NCBI RefSeq assembly: GCF_900166635.1
Contig: NZ_LT800497.1
Coordinates: 4,016,344-4,080,343 of the forward strand
Length of the DNA: 64,000 nt
Direction: 5' to 3'
Origin: Oceanobacillus timonensis
GTDB lineage: Bacteria; Bacillota; Bacilli; Bacillales; Amphibacillaceae
Made by a program: the position numbers and the translations under genes. Under the pieces are notes generated by a model that saw nothing but the letters and a program-made list of their open reading frames with translations, ran no database searches and was not told where the DNA came from. Positions 45,855-55,463 of the stretch are shown one piece after another (the stretch's first letter is position 1; every line of letters starts with the position of its first letter).

Positions 45855-46343
45855 TTATTTCACTGTAATAACAACGTCTTCATTCGCGCTGACTTGCTGT
45901 ACATCTTGTTTATGCAGCGCTTCCAAATCATTCATATTTGTGATAAGCAGTGGGGTGACAGTACTTACAGCTTTTTCTCCTACAACTGCCAAGTCTACGT
46001 CAACAAGCGCATCCCCTTTTTTCACTTTATCTCCCTCTTTCACATGCATTGTGAACCCTTCTCCGTCCAATGCAACGGTTTCCAAACCGATGTGAATTAA
46101 AATTTCTGCTCCATTTTCAGCTTTAACTCCTACAGCATGCTTGGTTGGAAATGCTTGTACAATCTCTCCATCAACTGGAGATACAATGTTACCATTTGAT
46201 GGTTTTATCGCAATGCCATCCCCCATCATTTTTTCGGAAAATACCGGATCAGGCACTTCTTCTAAAGGAATGACTTCTCCATCAACTGGCGCAAATAATT
46301 CTATTTCTTGACTTTCTTTCTTTTTAAAAAGCTTTCCAAACAT
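45855..46343 (-). CDS. Free-standing PTS EIIA of the glucose class (Crr/YpqE-like)
   Basis: 162 residues. Phosphoryl-transfer His84 in ILIHIGLET, supporting His69 in PTKHAVGV, start AKS-like FAPVDGEVIPLEEVPDPVFS. It takes phosphate from HPr and passes it to an EIIB. TreP upstream in this window has no EIIA, so this protein is its best local partner. Confidence 0.93.
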   Translation of the reverse strand: MFGKLFKKKESQEIELFAPVDGEVIPLEEVPDPVFSEKMMGDGIAIKPSNGNIVSPVDGEIVQAFPTKHAVGVKAENGAEILIHIGLETVALDGEGFTMHVKEGDKVKKGDALVDVDLAVVGEKAVSTVTPLLITNMNDLEALHKQDVQQVSANEDVVITVK

Positions 46344-46511
46344 GACTATCCCTCCAAAATCAATTCAATATACATTAATTTTATCATATGTCACAAATAA
46401 TTACTTTAGAGAGCTGGAAAAATAATCATGACACCCTTCTTCAGGATGCTTTTGTCTTTTCTCGCAAATCCAATATATCCCATTTCCAATACCTGAAGTC
46501 TTCTTTATCAA

Positions 46512-47630
46512 CTACTCCTGTTCCTGCTTATCCCAGTCTTCAAAATCATCATTATTTAAATTTCGAAGTTTACCATTATTCTCAATGACTGCATCCACTT
46601 TCACATTCACATTTATGTTTGGATATACCTCATTCAGAAAGTTTTTTAACTCTGCATGGGTATAATTTTTTCGGATGCGGTTGCTGATTCCGAGGACATC
46701 TGCATGTTTATCCTGCAGTTTTTTCACCAGCTTCATCGTATCTTTTTCCACTTTTTCTTCAAATTTCTTCTGAATAGCTTCATCGTTTAAATGATCCTCC
46801 GCCTCAGCAACAATCATCACAAATTCTAACTGAATGGTTAAGTCAATCTCATCACCATGATGTTCGTAGTCATATTCCACATCTCTTTCAACAAGCTCTA
46901 CATCCGTTGTCTCATCAATCGTTATAAACGTTTTTATTACATTTTCATCATTATTTAACAAATTCATCAGCAAAACTTCTAGCGAATTGAGTGTATCAAC
47001 AATCTTTCCATTCTTTAACACAGATGCTCCAAAATAATCCATTTCTAAATTATCGTTTGCGCTGATAATAGGTATAGCAATATCTGAGGTATACGAATGA
47101 ATGCCTCTGTATACCTCCCATAGACTGACTTCTGGGTCATAAATTTCCCATCCGGTTTGTTTTTCCAGAAAACCAAATATTGGTACACCCACTTTTTGAA
47201 ATGTGCTGATCATCCGGTCAATATAATCGTTCATATCTTCTTTGGTGAAAGCTACTGTCGGTGTTGTCGGCATATCGCGCATCCTAATAAAGGTATTAAT
47301 GATTCCTTCAATTCCTTCTTCTCCCAGCTCTTCATCCAATACGACAAAACCGATATGTTCTAAATCAATAGTGGTTTCAATTTTTTTCTTGAGTTGTTCG
47401 ATAGCATCTACTATGGTAGCTCCCTTGCCCTCCACCTTAGCCAGATTCCTCTGTTCAGACACGACCGAAACCGGAATGACTAAAAATACTTGAAACAAGT
47501 CTTCCTCTTTTGTTACCCCCATTAAAACAGGTGTAGAACGGTAATTAATATCTCTGGAATCCCAGCACCCACTTAATAAAACCAGCAACAGGATAGAAAT
47601 AATTATTTTTGTCCAGTAATTACGTTTCAT
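46512..47630 (-). CDS. Spore germination receptor C subunit (Ger(x)C), lipoprotein
   Basis: 372 residues. Lipobox LSGC followed by WDSRDIN, the GerC hallmark, then the three-domain GerC body (GFVVLDEELGEEGIEGIINTFIRMRDM). It sits on the outer face of the inner spore membrane. Overlaps the B-subunit gene by 11 bp, last in the operon. The C-terminus is cut short with an acidic tail. Confidence 0.92.
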   Translation of the reverse strand: MKRNYWTKIIISILLLVLLSGCWDSRDINYRSTPVLMGVTKEEDLFQVFLVIPVSVVSEQRNLAKVEGKGATIVDAIEQLKKKIETTIDLEHIGFVVLDEELGEEGIEGIINTFIRMRDMPTTPTVAFTKEDMNDYIDRMISTFQKVGVPIFGFLEKQTGWEIYDPEVSLWEVYRGIHSYTSDIAIPIISANDNLEMDYFGASVLKNGKIVDTLNSLEVLLMNLLNNDENVIKTFITIDETTDVELVERDVEYDYEHHGDEIDLTIQLEFVMIVAEAEDHLNDEAIQKKFEEKVEKDTMKLVKKLQDKHADVLGISNRIRKNYTHAELKNFLNEVYPNINVNVKVDAVIENNGKLRNLNNDDFEDWDKQEQE

Positions 47631-48693
47631 GTTTTTTCCCTCTTCCTACCCAAAAAATGAAAATCAACAGACTGATAAAGGCGTAAAAACGAAACGGTAT
47701 AATCCAAATGATATGTGTCTGTACTTGTTCCCAAGTAGAAATCATATCCGCTGCGATGGTGATCAAAATAACGATGATAACCAGCGCAATCGATGCATGA
47801 AGCTTTCCTGTCTGAAACATACTTTGATATAACATTCGCAAAATATGCAGTAGCATTCCCAAAAATAACGTTGCATAGACAAGTAGACTTAATCCGAACA
47901 AACTGGTCAGTGTTTCAAAGATAGACCACTCAATATCGACAGTAGCCAACATTTCAATATAAGGAAAAGTGAAATTCCGTGCGATTTCATTTCCAAATAC
48001 CAGCATCGGTGAATAGGCAGCCATAAATATGAGTGGAATAATAAACCATGAAAACCAGAAAACTGTTTTATAATCTAATTTTTTTCTTTTGGGCAAAAAA
48101 GCAAAAAACAAAAAGGTCGGGGATAATACTAAAAACCCTGTAATAAACGGCATTTCGAATATAAAATCAATATTATCCACCTTGGCGGGAAAGAAGTTAT
48201 ACCATTCTGCATTGAAAAAGGATAATAAAAAAATAACGGCAATAACATAAGAAGAAGCAACTGCTATTAAAAAGGTTGTCCGGAAAATACTTTCCATTGA
48301 ACCAAGGCCAATATAAGTTGCCGTTGTAATGAAGATAACCATGACATAGAACATTGGTGTCTGATTTAAAAATAATACCGTAGTAAATTCTGCATAAGTT
48401 CGAATAGATACAATAACTGTTCCAATAATAAAAAGCCCCAAAGGAACAAGTAAAGTCAGAGAAACAATCCACCGGTTTTTTGGTAAACTTCGTAAAATAT
48501 TCGGCTCCTCCAATTTGGATACCCCAAACAATAAAATACCTAAAAGAACAATGTGCGAAAATCCATGTAAAAGAACAATCAGCCAATGTCCATTATCTAC
48601 TGTATCCAGGATCAGGGTGGGATACAGGAGAAACATCACCCCTATATTTGTAATTAAATAAAAGATGATAATCAATAAATTATTGACCTTCAC
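47620..48693 (-). CDS. Spore germination receptor B subunit (Ger(x)B), permease-like
   Basis: About 357 residues from GTG 48693, which has AAGGAAGGG at -6; the longer frame to 48822 is unlikely because it reads back into gerA. APC-superfamily-like membrane protein with about 10 helices (IGVMFLLYPTLIL; GLGSMESIF; LPKRKKLDY). It probably contributes the germinant-binding site. The start overlaps the A-subunit stop by 14 bp. Confidence 0.9.
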   Translation of the reverse strand: MKVNNLLIIIFYLITNIGVMFLLYPTLILDTVDNGHWLIVLLHGFSHIVLLGILLFGVSKLEEPNILRSLPKNRWIVSLTLLVPLGLFIIGTVIVSIRTYAEFTTVLFLNQTPMFYVMVIFITTATYIGLGSMESIFRTTFLIAVASSYVIAVIFLLSFFNAEWYNFFPAKVDNIDFIFEMPFITGFLVLSPTFLFFAFLPKRKKLDYKTVFWFSWFIIPLIFMAAYSPMLVFGNEIARNFTFPYIEMLATVDIEWSIFETLTSLFGLSLLVYATLFLGMLLHILRMLYQSMFQTGKLHASIALVIIVILITIAADMISTWEQVQTHIIWIIPFRFYAFISLLIFIFWVGRGKKHET

Positions 48694-50005
48694 TTTGAAT
48701 CCCTTCCTTTTTCCACCGGACATAAGGAACATCGAAGCTCGTAATCCGGGCAATATAGGAACATAAAACCAACAGGCCGATAACATGCCCGAGAATGCCA
48801 AACAGAGCGGAGAAAATAACAATAATATACTTCATAAGACGTAACGTAATCCCATTTTCAAAATTAACGACAATTCCATTTGCAATCGTTGTAGCAGAAA
48901 TAATAATTATCAATACACCACTCACAAGACTGGCTTCTACAATCGCCTGACCTAAAATAATACCTCCCACAATGCCAATCGTATTGGATATGGATAAAGG
49001 CAGACGGACAGCAGCTTCCGTAATTAATTCAATCAAAAGCAGCATAATGATTATTTCCACAAAGGCGGGATAAGGTACAAATTGACGACTTTCTGTGATA
49101 GACAAGGCCAACTGCACTTTCAACATTTCCGGATTGATTGTAATTAGTGCGACGTATAATCCTGGCAGTAATATAGCAATCATAATACCGATAATACGCA
49201 AGATATATAAGGAATAGACAAAGGCACTCAAATAATTGCTATCGCTTGGCTGCTTGAATACATCAAAAACAGTATTAAACAATACCAGCGCAAAGGGATA
49301 ACCATCCATAAAAAAGACAATTTTCCCTTGTTCGATATATTCCATGGCACTTTCCGGGAGCTCTATGGAAGATATTCGGGTTATCAATGAAAATTTAGAA
49401 AAACCAAAGGCAACGTTAACGTCTTTCACCTGTTTAATTTCATTAGGATAATCCTCAATTTTCTTTTTAATCATTTCCACCATTTTTTCATCTGTCGTCC
49501 CTTTTAAAACAAGAAATGAAAAACGGCGATTTCGTTTTCCATGCTGTGTTGTTGATACTTCTACATCTTTGGATTGATACTTACTCCGCAAGAGACCTAT
49601 ATTTTGCTGACTATTCTCCGTAAATGCATCCTTGGCTCCGTAAATAATCGATTCATTAACAGGAACCTCTATATTACGGTAAAGCGGCTGGGAGACTGGG
49701 TCCATGATTAACGAAATTTCATCAGCACGATTCCAGATAACTACTTTTCCTTCATATAATGCTTGTATTTGTTTGCTGAACGTCATCTTTTTCCAAGCTG
49801 TATTTTGCGAGTCAATCCCCGTTGGCTCTTTCGATTTAGTATCTTCATGACCGACGACAGCCTCCACGACTTCCCATGTTGCCGAAAAATCCACTAAGCT
49901 CTCAAAACCAATCACATCATAAGGCACATCATTGATGACAATAGACTTCATTTGCAAATCTTTATTTTTTTGTTTCAAGTCTTCAATCTGATTAATGAAA
50001 TCCAT
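48680..50005 (-). CDS. Spore germination receptor A subunit (Ger(x)A)
   Basis: About 441 residues from ATG 50005 (AAAGGG at -8; the GTG at 50014 overlaps the site). Soluble N-terminal domain with VIWNRADEISLIMDPV, then the membrane domain with IVFFMDGYPFALVLFNT (GerA 'EG...F.DG.P' region), ILLPGLYVALITINPEML, IEIIMLLLIELITEAAVRLP and SNTIGIVGGIILGQAIVEA. First gene of gerABC; expected forespore (SigG) expression. Confidence 0.93.
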   Translation of the reverse strand: MDFINQIEDLKQKNKDLQMKSIVINDVPYDVIGFESLVDFSATWEVVEAVVGHEDTKSKEPTGIDSQNTAWKKMTFSKQIQALYEGKVVIWNRADEISLIMDPVSQPLYRNIEVPVNESIIYGAKDAFTENSQQNIGLLRSKYQSKDVEVSTTQHGKRNRRFSFLVLKGTTDEKMVEMIKKKIEDYPNEIKQVKDVNVAFGFSKFSLITRISSIELPESAMEYIEQGKIVFFMDGYPFALVLFNTVFDVFKQPSDSNYLSAFVYSLYILRIIGIMIAILLPGLYVALITINPEMLKVQLALSITESRQFVPYPAFVEIIIMLLLIELITEAAVRLPLSISNTIGIVGGIILGQAIVEASLVSGVLIIIISATTIANGIVVNFENGITLRLMKYIIVIFSALFGILGHVIGLLVLCSYIARITSFDVPYVRWKKEGIQSEGQ

Positions 50006-50160
50006 TATCCGCACCCTTTCCGTTTTCCTATCTTTTAGTTATGAGCCAGGAAGCACTTTTTCATACAGAAATAGGGCGACTTTGTTTGATTGATCTTCAG
50101 AAACCTTTTTGGATTTATTCCGTATAACAAATAGAGAATATGACTCGGAGGTGGAATAGA

Positions 50161-50823
50161 ATGGTTTCGTTTTTAAAAAGCAAGCGCAGACAAAAAGCAA
50201 TGAAAAAAATTAAAGACGGCGACGGCCACGCATTGAAGCCTTTCCGCTTTTACGAAATCGTTCACCGTTCTCTTTTTTATATCAAGCTTCAGGAAGAGGA
50301 TGGGGATATGCATGTTTATACGGTTCATGTAAATTACTTTGATGAAAATGAGGAAATACATTTGTATCGTGATGGTAAACACCATGCCAAAGCTTCTAAC
50401 CCTGCTATTTTCCCGGTTCCCGGAGGAGCTATTGAGGCAGCAACAACAACATATGGAATGAAACGCGTTCATTACGTAACAGAAGATGAACAGGAGCTTG
50501 TCCTGTCTCCGGATCGCCGTTCTGCGGAAGGTTTACGGATGCGCTTTGATGCCAAATTTCCGGCCATCAGTTCCATCATTGGCAAAGTTGCTATTATTAT
50601 TCTGTTGATTTCTGTGATATTAGGACTTCCGCAGCTTGCTTCTCTCATCTCGCATATTCCTTTTATAGAAGAAAGGTGGGGCTCTTTCGAATCGCCGCTC
50701 ATGCTACCCGCCTGGTTTAATACAACACTCTTGGTCGCCTCAACGATTGCGGCGATTGAGCGTGCTTTGATGTTAAAGAATCATTGGCTGATTGATATGG
50801 AGACAAGCTGGTGGGATGAGTAA
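50161..50823 (+). CDS. Hypothetical membrane protein with two C-terminal helices
   Basis: 221 residues from ATG 50161 (GGAGGTGG at -6). A basic start (SFLKSKRRQKAMKKIKDGDG), a beta-rich cytosolic or external domain (FRFYEIVHRSLFYIKLQEED, YTVHVNYFDENEEIHLYRDG), then helices at about 144-166 and 190-207. Not recognised. Divergent from the ger operon, so forespore or stress expression is possible. Confidence 0.75.
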   Translation: MVSFLKSKRRQKAMKKIKDGDGHALKPFRFYEIVHRSLFYIKLQEEDGDMHVYTVHVNYFDENEEIHLYRDGKHHAKASNPAIFPVPGGAIEAATTTYGMKRVHYVTEDEQELVLSPDRRSAEGLRMRFDAKFPAISSIIGKVAIIILLISVILGLPQLASLISHIPFIEERWGSFESPLMLPAWFNTTLLVASTIAAIERALMLKNHWLIDMETSWWDE

Positions 50824-50846
50824 AATTTAAAAGAAATACGTTCATG

Positions 50847-50871
50847 GAGCTGATTATACGCTAATCAGCTC
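50847..50871. terminator. Terminator between converging genes
   Basis: 10-bp perfect stem GAGCTGATTA/TAATCAGCTC with 5-nt loop and T-rich tail on the plus strand. Confidence 0.78.
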
Positions 50872-50887
50872 TTGCTGTTTTTATACT

Positions 50888-51436
50888 TTACGCTTCTACC
50901 CATATTCGTCTAAGCTGATAATCATGTCCTGAAATCTGTAACGCATAGACATCTGGATTACTAAGCTTCCTCCATGAATCGATTCCAGCATTTTGATTAT
51001 AATGGTGTAAAAGCAAAGATATAATACCTCCATGGCCAACAATGATGCTATTCTCCGCATCACTTGCGCACAAATCATTCACTGCATCAATAATTCGCTC
51101 CGTTGCTTCGCTACTGCTTTCGCCGCCTTCATATTTCAAGTTGAAATCTTTATAAGTCGCTTCTAATTTCTCTAACCAATCCGGCATCGAAACAGAGCTG
51201 AGCACTCTCTCCTGCAAACGATTATCTGTCTCTAGTTTCAAATTTGCCTCTGCAGCAAACGGTTCTATCGTTTGTACAGCACGTAAAAATGGACTGGAGA
51301 TAATACGATGAACATTCTTGTCAGACAAGAATGCAGCTAGCTCTTTCGCCTGCTCTTTTCCCTTTTTCGTTAAGGGGGCATCAGGAGCTTGGCCAGTCGC
51401 CTTACAATGTCGGATAATATAAATCGTTTTATTCAT
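50888..51436 (-). CDS. Histidine phosphatase (phosphoglycerate-mutase-like)
   Basis: About 182 residues from ATG 51436. Active-site RHC (IYIIRHCKATG; normally RHG, so Cys replaces the Gly), SSPFLRAVQT, Glu in LQERVLSS, second His in VGHGGIISLLL. Single-domain phosphatase of unknown substrate. Confidence 0.87.
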   Translation of the reverse strand: MNKTIYIIRHCKATGQAPDAPLTKKGKEQAKELAAFLSDKNVHRIISSPFLRAVQTIEPFAAEANLKLETDNRLQERVLSSVSMPDWLEKLEATYKDFNLKYEGGESSSEATERIIDAVNDLCASDAENSIIVGHGGIISLLLHHYNQNAGIDSWRKLSNPDVYALQISGHDYQLRRIWVEA

Positions 51437-51587
51437 CTTTATTAACAATCCTTTCTGTGAAAAATTTGATTGATACGCTTAGCGTAACATGCTTTTATGA
51501 TTTTTTTATTTTTTATGAACCTTTTGCTGCGCTTATTTGTATAGTCAGTAAACAGAGGATAGTAGATGAACTTGGAGGGATAGGGAG

Positions 51588-51854
51588 ATGAAAATAAATG
51601 CATATCAAAAACGAACCCTTTATATTACAACTAGTATACTTATTGTCTTCGTAGTCATTTCATTTATCACAAATGATTGGAAATTCTTTTTAGGAGGCTA
51701 TATCCTGTATTTATTCATACTACGTGTTTTGCTTCCTATAAACAAAGTGAGCCAATTTACAATGAAACCAGCTCACTTTGTTTGTTTATGGAAACAAATA
51801 ACCTATTTTATTTGTTTACTCACTAGCAAGCCTTTTAATTTCTGCTTCGCTTAA
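51588..51854 (+). CDS. Small membrane protein, 3' end doubtful
   Basis: ATG 51588 has a good GGAGGGATAGGGAG site. Residues 10-28 and 32-50 are hydrophobic (ITTSILIVFVVISFI; FFLGGYILYLFILRVLL). After about residue 53 (INK) the frame runs through the 51740-51783 terminator hairpin and into the converging Rpn gene, so the last third is probably not original coding sequence. Confidence 0.45.
   Translation: MKINAYQKRTLYITTSILIVFVVISFITNDWKFFLGGYILYLFILRVLLPINKVSQFTMKPAHFVCLWKQITYFICLLTSKPFNFCFA
51740..51783. terminator. Hairpin between converging genes
   Basis: 13-bp perfect stem AAACAAAGTGAGC (51740-51752) with 51771-51783, 18-nt loop, T-rich on both strands. It lies inside the small membrane ORF and just beyond the Rpn-gene stop. 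Confidence 0.8.
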
Positions 51855-52760
51855 GTCTGTGATCTCTGCAATGTCACTGATTGACATACCTCTTGCTATC
51901 AGTTTCAAAGCTAATTCCTGGTTCCGCTTTTTTATCCCCTTTTCTATTCCTTTTTCTATCCCTTCTTCTATCCCCTCTTCTATCCCCTCTTGCTTCCCTC
52001 TCTCTACTCCTCTTTCAAAATAAGAATTCGGCAGCTGCATGACCATTTCTTTTTCCTCTTCTGGCAAGTTTTCCATTTTCTCCATCATTTGTTCCTCCTC
52101 CTCTTTGCTTAGTTTTAAATAAGTTTCAAAATAACCATAAAGAAACTCCATTTGCGCCGGATTGATTTTCAAACGGGTAATCATACGCAGAAATTCCAAC
52201 TTTACTTGGACACGCTCATGTTCTTCATAGCCCATCTGACTAAGCAACGCTGCTGCGGCCGGATTGTCTGATTGAATATATTCTTTCCAGTTTTTCTTTC
52301 TTAATTGTAATTGTAAAAAGTTAAATTGAAGTACTTCTTGGGTGGGCGTATCGACTTTGAATTGGGTCGGTTCTTCTTGGGTTCTATTATAACTCAAAAC
52401 GGCGATGGGTTGAATTGGTTTGCGGTGTATGGCATAGAGGTAAGAAAAGTAGAGAAACATTCTTTCGGGGAAATCAGCTTCATGAGTAGATTGCGCTTCG
52501 GTATGAATATGCAGGATTTTGTCCTCGTGATGCAGCTTCACTTCGGCAAGCACGTCTATTTCCTTTTTGGAGCCTTCGATGTAGTCCAGGTAGACTTCCT
52601 GTTCAAGGAATGTGACGTTGGAGAAATCAATGTAGGGGTGAAGGTCGGGGAAAAATCCTTCGATGAACTCTTCGAAAAATTCTTGTATCAGCTTTTTCGT
52701 CAGCCGATCATGCTTCATGTAGTCAGCTTTTTCTTCTAATATAACTGGTGCTGTAAACAA
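51816..52760 (-). CDS. Rpn-family PD-(D/E)XK nuclease / transposase-like protein
   Basis: 314 residues from a TTG after AAAGGAAG. N-terminal PD-(D/E)XK core: EIDVLAEVKL and HIHTEAQS, with FLYFSYLYAIH after it, as in Rpn (YhgA-like, PDDEXK_2) recombination-promoting nucleases. Acidic coiled segment EEEEQMMEKMENLPEEEKEM and a run of about six GIEE/GIEK tetrapeptide repeats (about residues 254-276) before a C-terminal helix-turn-helix-like LIARGMSISDIAEITDLSEAEIKRL. The 12-bp repeats can change number by slippage. Confidence 0.88.
   Translation of the reverse strand: MFTAPVILEEKADYMKHDRLTKKLIQEFFEEFIEGFFPDLHPYIDFSNVTFLEQEVYLDYIEGSKKEIDVLAEVKLHHEDKILHIHTEAQSTHEADFPERMFLYFSYLYAIHRKPIQPIAVLSYNRTQEEPTQFKVDTPTQEVLQFNFLQLQLRKKNWKEYIQSDNPAAAALLSQMGYEEHERVQVKLEFLRMITRLKINPAQMEFLYGYFETYLKLSKEEEEQMMEKMENLPEEEKEMVMQLPNSYFERGVERGKQEGIEEGIEEGIEKGIEKGIKKRNQELALKLIARGMSISDIAEITDLSEAEIKRLASE
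51945..52010 (-). repeat. In-frame 12-bp tandem repeats (GIEE/GIEK)
   Basis: About five to six imperfect copies of a CTTCTATCCCTT-type unit on the plus strand. Unit length is a multiple of three, so slippage changes protein length but not frame; the family often carries such arrays. Confidence 0.75.
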
Positions 52761-52911
52761 TAGAACACTTCCTTTCGTTGAATTATTTATATTTTAGCAA
52801 TTATTCTAAAATAAAACCAGTATAATGATTCCACTTTTGTTTCAAAAAATGAATGAAATCAAGAAGTTCAAGTACTTTTAGCTATTGTAAAAAACTTTCA
52901 CCTCTTCCTCA

Positions 52912-52948
52912 TAAAAAAAGAGCATCGTCACAGACCAGACCATGCTCT
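52912..52948 (-). terminator. Terminator after the small membrane protein gene
   Basis: 11-bp stem (52919-52929 with 52938-52948; one C-C mismatch) followed by U7. Confidence 0.85.
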
Positions 52949-52995
52949 CCTTTCCCTCACAAGAACCACTACACGAAACTTTTCCTGACTTTTCT

Positions 52996-53199
52996 CTAAA
53001 CTTGCGGTTTCTTTCCTTTAAAGGAAACAAAGAAAACAATCAGACTCACAATAAAAGCCGCTAACGCTAACCATGAAACCGCATTGGACACGGGTATCAC
53101 ATCTAAGAATCCAAGTACAGCAATAATAGGCATGACTAGAATAGATCCCAGAACCTTTTTAAAACGGGCGTATCTGGCTCTTTCTTTAAATGACGTCAT
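52996..53199 (-). CDS. Small two-helix membrane protein
   Basis: 67 residues: basic N-terminal helix (SFKERARYARFKKVLG), transmembrane helices at about 18-34 and 41-59, basic tail. RBS AAAGGGAGG. No known family; own terminator. Confidence 0.75.
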   Translation of the reverse strand: MTSFKERARYARFKKVLGSILVMPIIAVLGFLDVIPVSNAVSWLALAAFIVSLIVFFVSFKGKKPQV

Positions 53200-53324
53200 G
53201 AAATGCCTCCCTTTCTAATTACAAAAGGTTTTCCCGGCATCCTTGCAGCTGAAACATCATACTCCGTAAAACATCACTATAAACGACATAACAATTCGTT
53301 CATGCATACAGCTCAACAGTTCTT

Positions 53325-55463
53325 TTAACGAACCGAACCCATAAACCGCTCTTTCTCCAAATCCAATACTTTTTTCTGAATAGACGCTTCTTCCTCTTCT
53401 TGCTCCTGCTCATCCAAGATACGGGAGGCTGTATCCGATTCTTTGGAAAACAAATGAAAGAGATTCGCTTTCTCTCCTAACATTTCCAGCATTGCCACAT
53501 CAATGCTGCCCTCTGTCAGCAGACGATACACAACCACATTCCGGGACTGCCCCATTCGATAAGCACGGCTGATAGCCTGTTCCTCCATTGTCGGTTTCCA
53601 CTGTGGTTCACATAAAATGACAACATTCGCTGCCTGGATATTTACCCCGACACCGCCGGCTGTAATCTGACTGACCAAAACAGAACCTGCTTCATCCGCT
53701 GTAAAGGCATCAATCATCTCCTGTCTTTTATGATGCGGAACATCCCCTGTCATCGTTCGATAAGTTCCCTCTTCTAAATTTTCACTGACCGTCTGAATCA
53801 CATCTTTAAAATAAGAGTATACCAGCACCTTATGCCCATTTTCCTTGGCATTCTGACAGATTTCCAGCAACTTCTTAAGCTTTGGTGATTTATCCGGCGT
53901 CCCGCCTTGCCAGCCTGCACGACGCATTGCCATCACTTGCTCCTCTTTCACTGCCTGTTGGTAAAACTCCTCTTCTTCTTCGCCAAATTGAACCCATTCT
54001 GGAATAATCTCCAAATCCGGAAGCTCATGTAATACGTCCTTCCGATTTCGTCTTAAATAAACCGGAGCAATTGCTTCACGGAATGCTTGTGGTTTACGCA
54101 ACAGCATCTCTTCTGATAAATTCTCCGCAATTCCCGGCTGCAAGACAGAAACCAACTGCATCATTTCTTCTACTGTATTCTCAAGTGGTGTTCCACTCAT
54201 AAATAAGACATACTCCGCTTCGTCTGCCAAATGATAAACATTTTGCGAACGTTTTGTATTCGGATTCTTCACATAATGCGCCTCATCCACAATCAATGCA
54301 TCAAAATGATGACTGTCTTGCAACGGCAGGCTTCCAGCCAATTCAAAAGTAGTTATTAAAATACCAGTATCTTCTTGCCAAGCTTGGAACTGTTCCTCCC
54401 GATTGTTGCCATGAAAGATAAATGCCTGTAAATCAGATCGCTGTTCCATCTCTCTTTTCCAGTGCGCAATCACGCTGAGTGGACAAATAATAACAGCATG
54501 TCCCTGGTGGTTTTGCCTGAGATGATTGAGTATAGCAAGCGCTTGAACGGTCTTTCCTAAGCCCATCTCATCGCCCAGCAGCGTCTTTTTATAAAGCAAG
54601 GCATACTTCGCACCAAAAATTTGATAATTTCTCAATGTAATATGCAGTCCAGACGTATCAAGCGAATGGTTATTGACCGCTTCCACAACTTCTGACGGTA
54701 AACTTTCTGAAACATTCTCCGTATCAAAATCGGTTGCTTTTTCAATTTCTGTATAATAAAAGGCATTTTCTGTTTCGAAATGTCGCTTGAGTTCTTCTTT
54801 ACTTACTTCAAAATCAAGCATATAGTCTAATTTTTGCTTAATCGTATCTAATTCCTTCTGGTGTTTATTTTTATTTAAATTGGTAAAAGCGGACCGGATT
54901 TTTTCCTTCTCTTCTTTCGTTTGAAATAAGCTTGCGAAAAATCCTTTTTGTTTCTTAGCCATTTCAATATCAGGTTTCGTTTCATTATAGTACTCCTGAA
55001 ACTTATCCTGCATTTCTTCAAGAATCTTCAACAGATGCCATTTCTTATAGATAGACTCCAACAAATAAAAATCTTCATCTGAAATATCATCCGGATTCAC
55101 ACGAGGGATTGCCTGTTCATACACAGATGCTTTTATCCTGGAGGTTGCCTGATAAATTTGCTGCGCTGTGTCTCCATTTATTCCATCCAACTGCACCAGA
55201 TCTTGTGCTGTTAGATCTGCTATATCATTCATCGTTTTCAAACCATTATCTATCAAGCTGTTTACAGGAAGCTCATTTTGCACTGTTAAGATGGTATCTA
55301 AAGGCATCTTTTTTAATTGCGCCTTTCCTGAGCTTGTTTTCAGCCTCTGCCAAATTCCTTTAATACGATCATTAAATAACTCCTCTGAGTTCATATCAAT
55401 ACTTCTGTGAATCCGGTTCAGTTCTGCTTCCAACCGTTCCACATCTTGTTTTGTCCGTACCAT
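53325..55463 (-). CDS. SNF2-family DEAD/DEAH helicase with N-terminal HhH
   Basis: About 712 residues from ATG 55463 (GCAGGAGGAA at -7; the longer frame to 55553 has no site). A helix-hairpin-helix-like segment (MNDIADLTAQDLVQLDGING; about 78-100), a Lys/Glu-rich helical linker, then the two RecA domains: LLGDEMGLGKTVQALAIL, VDEAHYVKNPNTKR, FMSGTPLEN, and QITAGGVGVNIQAANVVI with motif VI EEQAISRAYRMGQSR. Related to B. subtilis YqhH/YwqA-type RapA-like proteins; a DNA-repair or transcription-recycling role is inferred. Confidence 0.9.
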   Translation of the reverse strand: MVRTKQDVERLEAELNRIHRSIDMNSEELFNDRIKGIWQRLKTSSGKAQLKKMPLDTILTVQNELPVNSLIDNGLKTMNDIADLTAQDLVQLDGINGDTAQQIYQATSRIKASVYEQAIPRVNPDDISDEDFYLLESIYKKWHLLKILEEMQDKFQEYYNETKPDIEMAKKQKGFFASLFQTKEEKEKIRSAFTNLNKNKHQKELDTIKQKLDYMLDFEVSKEELKRHFETENAFYYTEIEKATDFDTENVSESLPSEVVEAVNNHSLDTSGLHITLRNYQIFGAKYALLYKKTLLGDEMGLGKTVQALAILNHLRQNHQGHAVIICPLSVIAHWKREMEQRSDLQAFIFHGNNREEQFQAWQEDTGILITTFELAGSLPLQDSHHFDALIVDEAHYVKNPNTKRSQNVYHLADEAEYVLFMSGTPLENTVEEMMQLVSVLQPGIAENLSEEMLLRKPQAFREAIAPVYLRRNRKDVLHELPDLEIIPEWVQFGEEEEEFYQQAVKEEQVMAMRRAGWQGGTPDKSPKLKKLLEICQNAKENGHKVLVYSYFKDVIQTVSENLEEGTYRTMTGDVPHHKRQEMIDAFTADEAGSVLVSQITAGGVGVNIQAANVVILCEPQWKPTMEEQAISRAYRMGQSRNVVVYRLLTEGSIDVAMLEMLGEKANLFHLFSKESDTASRILDEQEQEEEEASIQKKVLDLEKERFMGSVR

